A DNA stretch of 64,000 bases from Achromobacter xylosoxidans. GTDB lineage: Bacteria > Pseudomonadota > Gammaproteobacteria > Burkholderiales > Burkholderiaceae_B. The notes beneath the pieces were generated by a model. The model saw only the letters and a list, made by a program, of their open reading frames with translations. It searched no databases and was not told the origin of the DNA. A program made the translations under genes and the position numbers. The stretch lies in assembly GCF_014490035.1 (NCBI RefSeq), contig NZ_CP061008.1:1364001-1428000 (forward strand), in the 5' to 3' direction. The stretch's first letter is position 1. Every line of letters starts with the position of its first letter. This document shows, piece by piece, positions 15,882-24,222 of this stretch.

Positions 15882-17248
15882 TGCCGCAGCGCGCGCCGGG
15901 CTCGCTGCGCTGGCGCTTGCTTGCCGGCACGCTGGCCTGGATCCTGGTCACGGTGGTGCTGGCCGGATGGGGCCTGGGCAGCCTGTTCCGCCAGCACATC
16001 ACCGAACAATTGCGCGCCGAACTGACCCTGCACCTGAACCAGCTGACAGCCGCGGTAAACACCAGCCCGGATGGCCGCCTGGTGGTGTCGCCGCCCTTGA
16101 GCGACCCGCGGCTGGAACAGCCGCTGTCCGGCCTGTACTGGCAGATCGACCGGCTCGACGAACAGGGCCGCGCGGTGGCCGTGGGCGCGGCGCGCTCGCG
16201 GTCGCTCTGGGACCAGGTGCTGGCGCTGCCCGCCGCGGACAGCGCCGACGGGGCGTATGAAATCGCGGGGCCGGAAAAGCATAGCCTGACGGCCCTGACG
16301 CGCACGCTGGAACCGGCCGAGACCGAGGCAGCGCCGCTGCGCCTGATCGTGGCGGCCGACAGCCAGGTGTTGGCCGAGCCGATCGAACGCTTCAACCATA
16401 TGCTGTTGATTTCGCTGGGTGCGCTGGCGGCAGGCTTGACGCTGGCGGCCGTGGTCCAGGTCCTGGTCGGGTTGCGGCCGCTGGCCAAGCTCAGGCGGCA
16501 GCTCGCCGGGCAGCAAGGGGGCGCCAGCGTGCGCATCGAAGGCCGTTTTCCCAGCGAAATCCAGCCGCTGGTCGACGACTTCAACCGCGTCCTGGCCGTC
16601 AATGCCGACATGGTGCAGCGCGCGCGCACGCAGGCCGGCAATCTGGCGCACGCGGTGAAAACGCCGCTGACGATCCTGGGCAATGCCGCGGCGCGCGAGG
16701 AAGGGCCGCTGGCGGCGCTGGTGCAGGAGCAGGTCGGCATGGCGCGCCGCCAGATCGACTATCACCTGGCGCGCGCCCGCGCTGCCGCCGCGTCCGGCGC
16801 GGCAGACAGCCGCACGCCGCTGCGCAAGCCCATCGAGGGGCTGCTGCGGGTCATGCAGCGCTTGTATGCGCAGCGCGGACTGCAGCTGGAAATGCCGGCG
16901 TTCGCCGACGGCCTGGTGTTCCGCGGCGAAGAACAGGATCTGCAGGAGATGGTCGGCAACCTGCTGGACAATGCCTGCAAATGGGCCGAGCGCCAGGTGC
17001 AGGTGAGCGCCAGCGCCGCCGGGCCGGGTCAGTTGCTCATCCAGATCGACGATGATGGCCCAGGCATTGCCGACGACGAGCGCGAACGCATCTTCCTGCG
17101 CGGCGTGCGCATGGATGAACAGCGTCCCGGATCGGGCCTGGGCCTGGATATCGTGCGCGACCTGGCTAGCACCTATGGCGGCCAGGCGCGCGCCGAGCGC
17201 TCGCCGCTGGGCGGCTTGAGGGTGTCGTTGTGGCTGCCGGCCGCCTGA
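15878..17248 (+). CDS. Membrane sensor histidine kinase (PhoQ-like)
   Basis: A 456-residue HisKA-type kinase. It has TM1 at about residues 14-36, a periplasmic sensor of about 135 residues, TM2 at about 174-198, and a HAMP-like segment (LRPLAKLRRQLAG). The phospho-acceptor is H258 in NLAHAVKTPLTIL, a PhoQ-type H-box. ATP-binding motifs are NLLDNACKWA (N box), IDDDGPGI (G1) and GSGLGLDIVRDLAS (G2). The start overlaps the regulator's stop by four bases. The short periplasmic domain and PepSY neighbours suggest a sensor of cations, peptides or redox state; the signal is not determinable. Confidence 0.95.
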   Translation: MMPQRAPGSLRWRLLAGTLAWILVTVVLAGWGLGSLFRQHITEQLRAELTLHLNQLTAAVNTSPDGRLVVSPPLSDPRLEQPLSGLYWQIDRLDEQGRAVAVGAARSRSLWDQVLALPAADSADGAYEIAGPEKHSLTALTRTLEPAETEAAPLRLIVAADSQVLAEPIERFNHMLLISLGALAAGLTLAAVVQVLVGLRPLAKLRRQLAGQQGGASVRIEGRFPSEIQPLVDDFNRVLAVNADMVQRARTQAGNLAHAVKTPLTILGNAAAREEGPLAALVQEQVGMARRQIDYHLARARAAAASGAADSRTPLRKPIEGLLRVMQRLYAQRGLQLEMPAFADGLVFRGEEQDLQEMVGNLLDNACKWAERQVQVSASAAGPGQLLIQIDDDGPGIADDERERIFLRGVRMDEQRPGSGLGLDIVRDLASTYGGQARAERSPLGGLRVSLWLPAA

Positions 17249-17264
17249 GGCCGGCCTCCGGGGC

Positions 17265-17693
17265 TTACTTGACCAGCGTGACCGGCACTTCGGCCAGTTG
17301 CAGCACCTGATTGGCGACCGAGCCGATCAGGATGTTCGTCAGCGAGCCATTGCCGCGCGTGCCCATGACGATGCGGACGCAGCCATGATCGTGGGCGTAT
17401 CCGGCGATTTCCGTGGCCGTATGGCCAAATGCCACGTGGCTGGTGTAGTCGGCGCCGGTCACATCCAGCAGCTTGCGCGCCTCGTCCGCGGCTTCCTGGC
17501 CTTCGCGCAGGTAGAACTCGTCGATCATGTCCTGCGTGATCAGGCGCGACAGGCCGGCGCGGCCTTGCACGGGCGTCTGGACGTTGAGCAGATGGATGCG
17601 CGCGGCGCCAGCGCCTTGGGCGAGCTGGCGGGCGTACAGGACGGCGCGGTTGGCGTTGTCGGAGCCGTCGACAGGGACCAGGATGTTCAGCAT
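17265..17693 (-). CDS. Universal stress protein (UspA family)
   Basis: A 142-residue UspA-domain protein (MLNILVPVDGSDNANRAVLYA at the start; VMGTRGNGSLTNILIGSVANQVLQL near the end). The G-x2-G-x9-G(S/T) pattern of ATP-binding Usp proteins is present as GTRGNGSLTNILIGSVA. AAGGAG precedes ATG 17693. It is the second gene of a tandem Usp pair whose copies share the closing residues TEL/AEVPVTLVK and differ in the middle. Its stop is convergent with the sensor kinase gene, 16 bases apart. Confidence 0.93.
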   Translation of the reverse strand: MLNILVPVDGSDNANRAVLYARQLAQGAGAARIHLLNVQTPVQGRAGLSRLITQDMIDEFYLREGQEAADEARKLLDVTGADYTSHVAFGHTATEIAGYAHDHGCVRIVMGTRGNGSLTNILIGSVANQVLQLAEVPVTLVK

Positions 17694-17709
17694 GGATGCT
17701 CCTTGACGG

Positions 17710-18135
17710 TTACTTGACCAGGGTGACGGGCAACTCCGTCAGATGCAGGACGCGGGTCGCGACCGAGCCCAGGAACCAGGACGACACCGAGCCCAGCCCG
17801 CGCGAGCCCATGTAGATTTCATCCGCGTCGGATTCGTCGGCCACGCGCACGATGGTCTCGGCGGCGGCGCCTATTTCGATGTGGGTCTGGAAGGGCACGC
17901 CGGCCCGGGTCAGCAATTCGCTGGCGGCTTGCAGCGCGTTGCGGCCTTCTTCCTCGTGATAGGCGTCGATCTCGGCCTGCGACAGGCCGCGGCCGATCTT
18001 GCCGGCTTTCAGGGGGATCTGGACCGTCAGGAGCTCCACGCGTTCGACGGGATCGTAGCTGCGGGCGTCGAGCAGGGCTTGGACCGCATGGACGGCGGGC
18101 TGCGAGCCGTCCACGGGAATCAGGATGCGTTTCAT
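17710..18135 (-). CDS. Universal stress protein (UspA family)
   Basis: A 141-residue UspA-domain protein starting at ATG 18135 (MKRILIPVDGSQPAVHAVQAL) with a good upstream AGGAGA. The loop YMGSRGLGSVSSWFLGSVATRVLHL matches ATP-binding Usp proteins. An in-frame upstream start at 18228 would add 31 low-complexity residues and was not chosen. It is the first gene of a tandem pair, 16 bases before the second Usp gene, probably co-transcribed under stress conditions. Confidence 0.93.
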   Translation of the reverse strand: MKRILIPVDGSQPAVHAVQALLDARSYDPVERVELLTVQIPLKAGKIGRGLSQAEIDAYHEEEGRNALQAASELLTRAGVPFQTHIEIGAAAETIVRVADESDADEIYMGSRGLGSVSSWFLGSVATRVLHLTELPVTLVK

Positions 18136-18276
18136 GAGCGTCTCCTTGTGTGCGCCGCGGGCGGCGTTGTAGTCCACTGTATCCGAATTATTCGCCGATT
18201 CGGACAGGCGCGTCATGCGCGGGATCAAACCAGGCGCAATCAGCCCGCGCCACCGGGCGGCGGACCCGACGCAAAG

Positions 18277-19080
18277 TCAGCGCCAGCGCGGCTCCAGGAC
18301 GTGCGCGTCGGCAGCCTGCCCGAGCAGGCGGACGGCCAGCGCGCCCAGCGCCTCGGCCGAGCCGCTGGTCTCCAGCCGCAGTCCGCCCGGGCCGCTGGCG
18401 CGCAGCAGGCCGCGCTCCTGCAACTGGTGGCGCAGCCGGCGCGCCACCGGGGCGCCCGTTTCCAGCAACGGCACATCGGCGCCGGCGGCCGCCTGGATCG
18501 CGTCGCGCAGGAAGGGAAAGTGGGTGCAGCCCAGCACCAGCACGTCGGCGCCGGCCCCGCGCAATTCCGCCACGGGCGCGCGCACCGCGGCCTCGGCCTG
18601 GGGGCCGCTGAGCACGCCTTGCTCCACCAGCCGCACCCACTCGGGGCAAGGCCTGAACAGGATGCGGACTTCGGGCGCCTCGCGCTGGACCAGGGCGGCG
18701 AATTTGGGGCTGGCCAGGGTGCCGGTGGTGGCGAACACGCCGACCACGCCGCTCGTGGTCAGGTGCGCGGCGGGCTTGATGGCCGGCTCCACGCCGATGA
18801 TGATCAGCTGCGGATGGCGCAGGCGCAGCTGGGCGATGGCGGCCGCGGTGGCCGTATTGCAGGCCACCACCATGGCCTTGGCCTGGCGCGACACGAAGTA
18901 ATCGGCGATCGTGCTGGCGCGCTGCTCGACGTAGTCCTGCGTTTTTTCGCCATAGGGCACGTGGGCGGAGTCGGCTACGTACAGCAGGGATTCGTGGGGC
19001 AGGGCGTCGCGGATGGCGCGCAGCACGCTCAGGCCGCCGACGCCGGAGTCGTAGATGCCTATGGGTGAATCTGGAGTCAT
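18277..19080 (-). CDS. murI: Glutamate racemase
   Basis: A 267-residue cytoplasmic enzyme that makes D-glutamate for peptidoglycan. Catalytic cysteines lie in VVACNTATAAA and LVLGCTHFPFL, and the N-terminal IYDSGVGGLSVLRAI and VADSAHVPYGEK motifs are typical of the family. Length is normal for proteobacterial MurI. The start is ATG 19080. It stands alone between the Usp pair and a LysR gene on the same strand. Confidence 0.96.
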   Translation of the reverse strand: MTPDSPIGIYDSGVGGLSVLRAIRDALPHESLLYVADSAHVPYGEKTQDYVEQRASTIADYFVSRQAKAMVVACNTATAAAIAQLRLRHPQLIIIGVEPAIKPAAHLTTSGVVGVFATTGTLASPKFAALVQREAPEVRILFRPCPEWVRLVEQGVLSGPQAEAAVRAPVAELRGAGADVLVLGCTHFPFLRDAIQAAAGADVPLLETGAPVARRLRHQLQERGLLRASGPGGLRLETSGSAEALGALAVRLLGQAADAHVLEPRWR

Positions 19081-19126
19081 GGCTGCAATGCGGAGTGCGG
19101 GTGCCGGGCAGTGTAGCGCCGCGCGC

Positions 19127-20047
19127 TCAGGCCAGGGATTCCTCGCGCTGCCGCCGCGCCTCGCCGATCAGTTTGCGGGCTGCGCCGGAGAGCGCTTCGT
19201 CGCGCCAGATCAGGTTCAGCGGCGCGCGCAGTTCCGCCGGATGGGCCAGGTTGACGTAGGCCACGCCTTCGATGTTCACGCGGCGTAGCGACGCCGGCAC
19301 CAGCGACACGCCCAGGCCGGCCGCGACCAGGCTCAGGGTGGACAGCATGCGCGGCGCTTCTTGCGCCACGCGCGGGCTGAAGCCGGCGGCGCCGCAGGCG
19401 GCGATGATGGCGTCGTACAGGCCCGGCCCGCTGTGGCGGCGGTAGAGGATCAGCGATTCATCGGCCAGTTCGGCCAGCGCAATGCGCTTGCGCGCACGGC
19501 CCTTGACGGCCGGGTGGTCGGCCGGAAACGCGGCCAGCATGGGTTCTTCCAGCACGGTTTCCACCACCACGCCGGGGTCCAGGCCATAGGGGCCGCGGAT
19601 GAAGGCGACGTCCACGCGGCCCGCGGCCACGCCCTCCATGAGTTCGCCGGTGCTGCTTTCCTCCAGCACCAGCCGCACGTTGGGCGCCGCTTCGCGGAAG
19701 CGTCGGATGACGGAGGGCACAAAGGGATGGAAGGCCGCCGATCCGGTGAAGCCCACGGTCAGGCGTCCAGCCTCGCCCTGCGACACGCGCCGCACGCCTT
19801 CCACGGCCTGGTCCACCAGGGCCACGATGTTGCGCGCGTCGTCCAGCAGCGCGCGGCCGCTTTCGGTCAGCTCCATGCCGCGCGGCAGACGGTGGAACAG
19901 CGTCACTCCCAGCTCCTGCTCCAGTACGCGGATCTGCTGGCTGAGCGGGGGCTGGCGGATGCCCAGCCGCGCCGCGGCCTTGGTCAGATGGGATTCCTCG
20001 GCCACGGCCAGGAAGTAGCGCAGCAGTCTTAAATCTACGGATGCCAT
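19127..20047 (-). CDS. LysR-family transcriptional regulator
   Basis: A 306-residue LysR-type regulator: helix-turn-helix at residues 1-62 (LRLLRYFLAVAEESHLTKAAARLGIRQPPLSQQIRVLEQELG), linker helix, then a periplasmic-binding-protein-like effector domain (about 90-295). The subgroup resembles BenM/CatR-like regulators of aromatic catabolism, but no such genes are adjacent. It is divergent from the chromate-transporter pair across a 119-base gap containing a dyad at 20057-20080, so it may control itself and chrA. The effector is unknown. Confidence 0.94.
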   Translation of the reverse strand: MASVDLRLLRYFLAVAEESHLTKAAARLGIRQPPLSQQIRVLEQELGVTLFHRLPRGMELTESGRALLDDARNIVALVDQAVEGVRRVSQGEAGRLTVGFTGSAAFHPFVPSVIRRFREAAPNVRLVLEESSTGELMEGVAAGRVDVAFIRGPYGLDPGVVVETVLEEPMLAAFPADHPAVKGRARKRIALAELADESLILYRRHSGPGLYDAIIAACGAAGFSPRVAQEAPRMLSTLSLVAAGLGVSLVPASLRRVNIEGVAYVNLAHPAELRAPLNLIWRDEALSGAARKLIGEARRQREESLA

Positions 20048-20056
20048 ATTCAGCCG

Positions 20057-20080
20057 ATATGAATATATAGTTAGTCATAT
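20057..20080. promoter_or_regulatory. ATATGA-N12-TCATAT dyad, candidate LysR operator
   Basis: A 6-base inverted repeat spaced by 12 bases in the AT-rich gap between the LysR gene and chrA. LysR proteins usually bind interrupted dyads of the T-N11-A type in exactly such divergent regions. The site begins 10 bases upstream of the LysR start. Confidence 0.4.
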
Positions 20081-20166
20081 ATTAGACATTATCCAGGGCG
20101 GAGAGTAGGCTGCAATCTCGTTGTCCTTCCCCCGGTCCCACTCCGCGCCGCTTCCCCGGCGCCGGC

Positions 20167-20751
20167 ATGAAAATGATGAATGCGGCACCTTCCATCTCCG
20201 AGGCCGATTTGCGGCCCGCGCCCACTTGCGGGCAATTGTTCTATGGCTTCCTGATGCTCGGCCTGACGGCCTTCGGCGGCGCCTTGCCGCTGGCGCGCCG
20301 CATGGTCGTCGAAAAGCACCGCTGGCTCAGCGGCGCCGAGTTCACCGACCTGCTGGGCCTGTGCCAGTTCCTGCCCGGCGGCAATATCATCAACCTGTCG
20401 GTGGCGCTGGGAATGAAGTTCCGCGGCCCGCGCGGCGCGTTCGCGGCGCTGATGGGCCTGATCCTGGCGCCGTCCGCCATCGTGGTGCTGCTGGGCATGG
20501 TGTACGACCGCTTCCAGAACGATCCCCACATCCAGCACCTGTTTGCCGGGCTGGCCGCCGCCGCCGCGGGCTTGTTGATTTCCATGGCGGTGAAGATCGG
20601 GTTGCCGGTGGTCAAGCGCCGCGACTGGCTGGCCGGCGTGGTGGCCACGGCCTGCTTCATCGCCATCGCCGTGCTGCGCATTCCGCTTCTGCCCACCATG
20701 GCGGTGCTGACGCCGCTGAGCATCCTGATGGTCTGGAGGCAACGTCGATGA
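20167..20751 (+). CDS. chrA: Chromate transporter, N-terminal-type subunit (short-chain CHR)
   Basis: A 194-residue integral membrane protein of the chromate ion transporter (CHR) family. The family signature is visible in LTAFGGALPLARRMVVEKHRWLS and LCQFLPGGNIINLSVALG, with about five hydrophobic helices. It represents one half of the usual two-domain ChrA; the other half is the next gene, which overlaps it by four bases (ATGA). Short-chain CHR proteins work as heterodimeric pairs of opposite topology. The predicted role is export of chromate or a related oxyanion, though the true substrate may be sulfate-like. Confidence 0.9.
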   Translation: MKMMNAAPSISEADLRPAPTCGQLFYGFLMLGLTAFGGALPLARRMVVEKHRWLSGAEFTDLLGLCQFLPGGNIINLSVALGMKFRGPRGAFAALMGLILAPSAIVVLLGMVYDRFQNDPHIQHLFAGLAAAAAGLLISMAVKIGLPVVKRRDWLAGVVATACFIAIAVLRIPLLPTMAVLTPLSILMVWRQRR

Positions 20752-21272
20752 TCCATACATTGATCGCCCTGGCCCTGATCTTTTCCGAGCTGTCCGTGCT
20801 GGCGTTCGGCGGGGGCAATACCATCCTGCCCGAGATGCAGCGCCAGGTGGTGGAAGTGCACGGCTGGATGAGCGCGGCGGATTTCTCCGCGCTGTTCGCC
20901 CTGGGACAGGCGGCCCCGGGCCCCAACCTGATGGTGGTCACGCTGGTCGGCTGGCATGTGGCGGGCGGCCTGGGCATGCTGGTCACCACCATCGCCAAGT
21001 TCGGCCCGTCGTCCATCATTACCGTGATCGCGCTGGGCCTGTGGGAACGCTTCAAGGACCGTCCCTGGCGCGGCGTCATTCAGGCGGGCATCTTCCCGAT
21101 GACGGTGGGCTTGGTGGCGGCCAGCGCGGCGCTCATCACCGAGGCCTCGGTGCATACCTGGCTGTTGGGCGTCATTACCGCGGTGGTGGCGCTGCTGGGC
21201 AGCCTGACCCGCATCCATCCGCTGTGGCTGCTGTTCGGCGGCGCACTGGTCGGTTTGCTCGGCATCGGTTAG
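20748..21272 (+). CDS. Chromate transporter, second subunit (short-chain CHR)
   Basis: A 174-residue membrane protein, partner of the preceding CHR gene. ATG 20748 overlaps the upstream stop (ATGA). The motif LAFGGGNTILPEMQRQVVEVHGWMS followed by FALGQAAPGPNLMVVTLVGWHVAG is the second-half CHR signature. The chain ends in hydrophobic helices (WLLFGGALVGLLGIG). Fixed pairing and overlap imply equal expression. A much longer open frame extends upstream but is only the shadow of the first subunit. Confidence 0.9.
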   Translation: MIHTLIALALIFSELSVLAFGGGNTILPEMQRQVVEVHGWMSAADFSALFALGQAAPGPNLMVVTLVGWHVAGGLGMLVTTIAKFGPSSIITVIALGLWERFKDRPWRGVIQAGIFPMTVGLVAASAALITEASVHTWLLGVITAVVALLGSLTRIHPLWLLFGGALVGLLGIG

Positions 21273-21305
21273 CGTTAGGGCTGCTCACACCAAAAGGAGC
21301 GCCGC

Positions 21306-21992
21306 ATGCCGCCGCTCAAGGATTTCGAGCCCGAGGACGATTCCGCTGCCGGCGCCGCTTTGCCGTTCTTCCATGCGCATCGGCGCCTGGTCGGGTGTGC
21401 GGCGCTGCTGCTGGTCACGGCGGGCGGGCTGTACGCCCTGGGCGTGCCATGGGTCCTGGCGCTATTGCTGGGATTCGATGCGGGGGCGCTGGTGTTCCTG
21501 CTGATGACGGCGCGGGTGTTCGGCCGAACCAGCGCGGCGGCCATGCGCCAGCATGCGCAGCAGCAGGACGTGGGGCGCACCGGCGTGCTGTGGAGCAGCG
21601 TGGCGCTGTCCTGCATGGTGATGATGGCGTTGTGGGTGGAGCTGCGGGGGGAGAGCGGCGTGGGCAGCGTGCTGGCCATGCTGGCGGCCGCCGCGACCAT
21701 CATCCTGTCGTGGCTCTACATGAACATGATCTTCGCCCTGCACTACGCGCATGGCTATTACGGCCATCGCAACGCCATGCACAAGGGGCTGGATTTTCCC
21801 GGCACGGAAGATCCGGACTACTGGGACTTCGCCTATTTCGCGCTGGTGCTGGGCATGACGTTCCAGGTGTCGGACGTGCAGATCGTGAACCGGCGCCTGC
21901 GCCGCACGGCGCTGACGCACAGCGTCATCGCCTTTTTCTTCAACGTCTTCATCATCGCCATCAGCGTCAACGTGGCGGCGGGGCGGGCCTAG
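21306..21992 (+). CDS. DUF1345 family membrane protein
   Basis: A 228-residue integral membrane protein of the DUF1345 family, with about five hydrophobic segments and the conserved block [15 protein letters not shown] ... [34 protein letters not shown] precedes the ATG. Function is not established. Its TAG stop (21990-21992) lies inside the left end of a small inverted-repeat element, so the present C-terminus (VNVAAGRA) may have been set by the insertion. It is 33 bases downstream of the chromate transporter pair and may be co-transcribed with it. Confidence 0.88.
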   Translation: MPPLKDFEPEDDSAAGAALPFFHAHRRLVGCAALLLVTAGGLYALGVPWVLALLLGFDAGALVFLLMTARVFGRTSAAAMRQHAQQQDVGRTGVLWSSVALSCMVMMALWVELRGESGVGSVLAMLAAAATIILSWLYMNMIFALHYAHGYYGHRNAMHKGLDFPGTEDPDYWDFAYFALVLGMTFQVSDVQIVNRRLRRTALTHSVIAFFFNVFIIAISVNVAAGRA

Positions 21993-22147
21993 AGCGTGTC
22001 ATGAACTTTGCCGCGATCGCCCGACCGTAGTTGGGTGACAGCCTGCCGCCCTTAGCCAACAGACTGGCGGGGCTTCGCTTCGTGGTCTTCAGCATGCTGA
22101 TGCCGGGAAATGCTGCCAACCTGCTCCACAGTTCATAACACGCTCTA
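21990..22147. mobile_element. 158-bp MITE-like element with 21-bp terminal inverted repeats
   Basis: The ends at 21990-22010 and 22127-22147 are inverted copies matching at 19 of 21 bases, beginning TAGAGCGTG on each side. A TA dinucleotide at both ends could be a target duplication. The inside has no open frame. The left end contains the stop codon of the DUF1345 gene and the right end contains the stop codon of the Imm11-type gene. A truncated related copy lies at 22849-22950. Size, inverted ends and absence of coding capacity fit a miniature inverted-repeat transposable element; the parent transposon was not identified. Confidence 0.65.
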
Positions 22148-22810
22148 AATATCGGCTACATCGCGCAGCCGTACGCCGGAGAAGTTGGCCGCACTCAATG
22201 CGTCAAACATCGCGCGGTCGCAGATGGGAGGTGCTCCCATGCGATCCTGGCGGAAGATATGGGCATCTCCCACAACATCCTGTTTGAACACCAAGCTGGC
22301 TCCGCCGACGAGGCTATAAAGTTTCTCGTCCTCGCCGGTCTGATAATTGTGGTCGAGCTTGATCCTCACGCGAGAAGAGGCTTCATCCAGGGCATCGAGT
22401 CTGCGCAGCACATTGCCTAGGTAGTACTGAGGGGCGGGGCTGCCGTCAGCAAGGCTGAAGTCGCATGCCACAAATGCAAACGCCTCGGCGTCCAACTGCT
22501 CAAACAGTTGCTTCAACGGCTCCGACACAATCCATATGCCAGCGAGTTCTTCCAGATCGCGTGGCATTCCGCCCTTCTCCGGTACATGAACCAGGCGGGG
22601 ACGCTCCGGATACTGATCCGGCATGCCATCAGGACGCGAGACGACGTTCATCCCCGGATCGATCAGCTTCTCTTCGTTGGCGATTTCGATGCCGGGAACC
22701 CTGCCGTTTCCCAAGAAGCTGGCGTCGATCAGGAAAAATTCGCCCTTACGAGATGCGGCTTCGGCTGAAACTTCAATGGCGGTCGGTTCGGTCACGGTGG
22801 CTTCCATCAT
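22145..22810 (-). CDS. Imm11-type (DUF1629) immunity protein, orphan
   Basis: A 221-residue soluble protein whose C-terminal half resembles the Imm11/DUF1629 family found with polymorphic toxins (HIFRQDRMGAPPICDRAMFDALSAANFSGVRLRDV, and the earlier block PRDLEELAGIWIVSEPLKQLFEQLDAEAFAFVACDF). No toxin, Rhs or VgrG gene is present in the window, so it is an orphan. Base composition is visibly less GC-rich than its neighbours, and it lies between two related repeat copies, both signs of transfer. The start is uncertain: ATG at 22810 or 22807, neither with a clear ribosome-binding site. Its TAG stop is provided by the inverted-repeat element. Family assignment is from remembered motifs. Confidence 0.72.
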   Translation of the reverse strand: MMEATVTEPTAIEVSAEAASRKGEFFLIDASFLGNGRVPGIEIANEEKLIDPGMNVVSRPDGMPDQYPERPRLVHVPEKGGMPRDLEELAGIWIVSEPLKQLFEQLDAEAFAFVACDFSLADGSPAPQYYLGNVLRRLDALDEASSRVRIKLDHNYQTGEDEKLYSLVGGASLVFKQDVVGDAHIFRQDRMGAPPICDRAMFDALSAANFSGVRLRDVADI

Positions 22811-22848
22811 GGATGCGGCGGCAGAACGGGAATGCGGTTGAGCCGATG

Positions 22849-22950
22849 CTGGCGGGGCTTGGGCGCAGCCACAAGTTCCGGCGAAGTGGTCTTCAGCATG
22901 CCGATGCTGGGAAATGCTGCCGACCTACTTCAAAGTTCATGGCACGCGCT
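22849..22950. repeat. Truncated second copy of the inverted-repeat element
   Basis: This stretch repeats the right-hand part of the 21990-22147 element in the same orientation: CTGGCGGGGCTT (22849-22860 versus 22064-22075), then TGGTCTTCAGCATG, GGGAAATGCTGCC and an end at 22931-22950 whose complement matches the element terminus at 18 of 20 bases. It carries a 19-base insertion relative to the first copy and lacks the left end. Together the two copies bracket the Imm11-type gene. Confidence 0.6.
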
Positions 22951-22987
22951 GGGTCCGCCCCTGGGTCTTGCGGCTGGCCGGGCCGCG

Positions 22988-24106
22988 TCAGGCCGCGCCC
23001 AGGCGCCACAAGGACGTGACTTCCTTCGAACGCGCCGCATGCAGCGGGTCGCTCGCGTCTTGCGCGCGGCCGTGAGTGGGACGCGTGTCGATGCGCTCGA
23101 TCACGCGCAAGCCGGCCTGGCTGATCATCTCCATCAGCGCTTCGCGGCTGCGCAGGCCTAGATGCTCGGCCAGGTCCGACAGGATCAGCCAGCCTTCGCC
23201 GTTGGGCGTCAGATGCGCCGCCAGTCCATTCAGGAAGCCGCGCAGCATGCGGCTGTCGGGGTCGTAGACGGCATGCTCCACGGGCGAGCTGGGGCGGGCG
23301 GGCAGCCAGGGCGGGTTGCAGACGATCAGAGACACCCGGCCTTCGGGGAACAGGTCGGTCTGTTCGACGTCGACCTGCTTGGACAGGCCCAGGCGCTCCA
23401 GGTTTTCACGGGCGCAGGCCAGCGCGCGCGGATCCATGTCGGTGGCGATGACGCGCTTGCCGCCGCGGCGCGCGATCACGGCAGCCAGCACGCCGGTGCC
23501 GGTGCCGATGTCGAAGGCCACGCTGCCACGCGGCATCGGAGTGCGCGCCACCAGGTCAACGTACTCGCCGCGCAGCGGCGAGAACACGCCGTAGTGCGGA
23601 TGGATGCGGGCATTCAGCGCGGGAATCTCCACGCCTTTCTTGCGCCATTCGAAGGCGCCGATCAGGCCCAGCAGTTCGCGCAGCGACGCGACGTAGGGCT
23701 CGGCGGCGGGACCGTGGGCTTCCTCGCAGGCCAGGCGCGCGTCGGGCGCGCGGCGCAGCGGAATACCGTGACCGGCGTCGAACGGAATCAGCAGCATGCC
23801 CAGGATGCGGGCGCGCTGCGACTGGATCTGGCGGTGCTGGTTGAAGGCGTCCAGCAGGCTGTCCACGGGTTTGCGGGGACGCTTGTCGACCCGCCGCGTG
23901 ATGGCTTGCAGCAATTGCCGCGCATTCTGGAAATCGCCGCGCCACAGCAGGCCGACGCCTTCGCAGGCCTGGCGGTAGGCCATGTCGGCGGTCATGGTGT
24001 CGTCCGCCACCACCACGCGCTTGGGCGGCGCGGCGCCGGATTCGGAGCGCCAGCGGGCGGCGTGCGGGGTCTGGTTTTCTTCCCAGCGGATTTCAGGGAC
24101 GGTCAA
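22988..24106 (-). CDS. Class I SAM-dependent methyltransferase (HemK/RsmC-like)
   Basis: About 372 residues from a TTG at 24106 (TVPEIRWEENQTP), chosen because GGAG lies seven bases upstream; the open frame extends to 24184 without such a site. The SAM-binding core is clear: VAFDIGTGTGVLAAVIARRGG (motif I), ATDMDPRALACARENLERLG (motif II) and the catalytic motif SLIVCNPPWLPARP, an NPPW type seen in enzymes that methylate glutamine or an exocyclic amine of a nucleobase. The N-terminal 150 residues form a helical substrate domain. The target (release factor, ribosomal protein or rRNA) cannot be settled. It is downstream of the MFS gene on the same strand with a gap of about 115 bases. Confidence 0.85.
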   Translation of the reverse strand: MTVPEIRWEENQTPHAARWRSESGAAPPKRVVVADDTMTADMAYRQACEGVGLLWRGDFQNARQLLQAITRRVDKRPRKPVDSLLDAFNQHRQIQSQRARILGMLLIPFDAGHGIPLRRAPDARLACEEAHGPAAEPYVASLRELLGLIGAFEWRKKGVEIPALNARIHPHYGVFSPLRGEYVDLVARTPMPRGSVAFDIGTGTGVLAAVIARRGGKRVIATDMDPRALACARENLERLGLSKQVDVEQTDLFPEGRVSLIVCNPPWLPARPSSPVEHAVYDPDSRMLRGFLNGLAAHLTPNGEGWLILSDLAEHLGLRSREALMEMISQAGLRVIERIDTRPTHGRAQDASDPLHAARSKEVTSLWRLGAA

Positions 24107-24222
24107 CGTGTCGCTCCAGCAAGGCGGGGCGCGCGGGGCAAGGTGGTCATGGAGAAAGCAAAAAGAAGGGGCGCGGGCTGCCAATGTAGCAGCTTCGCGC
24201 CCCGTCGCGGCACCCGCCTGGC

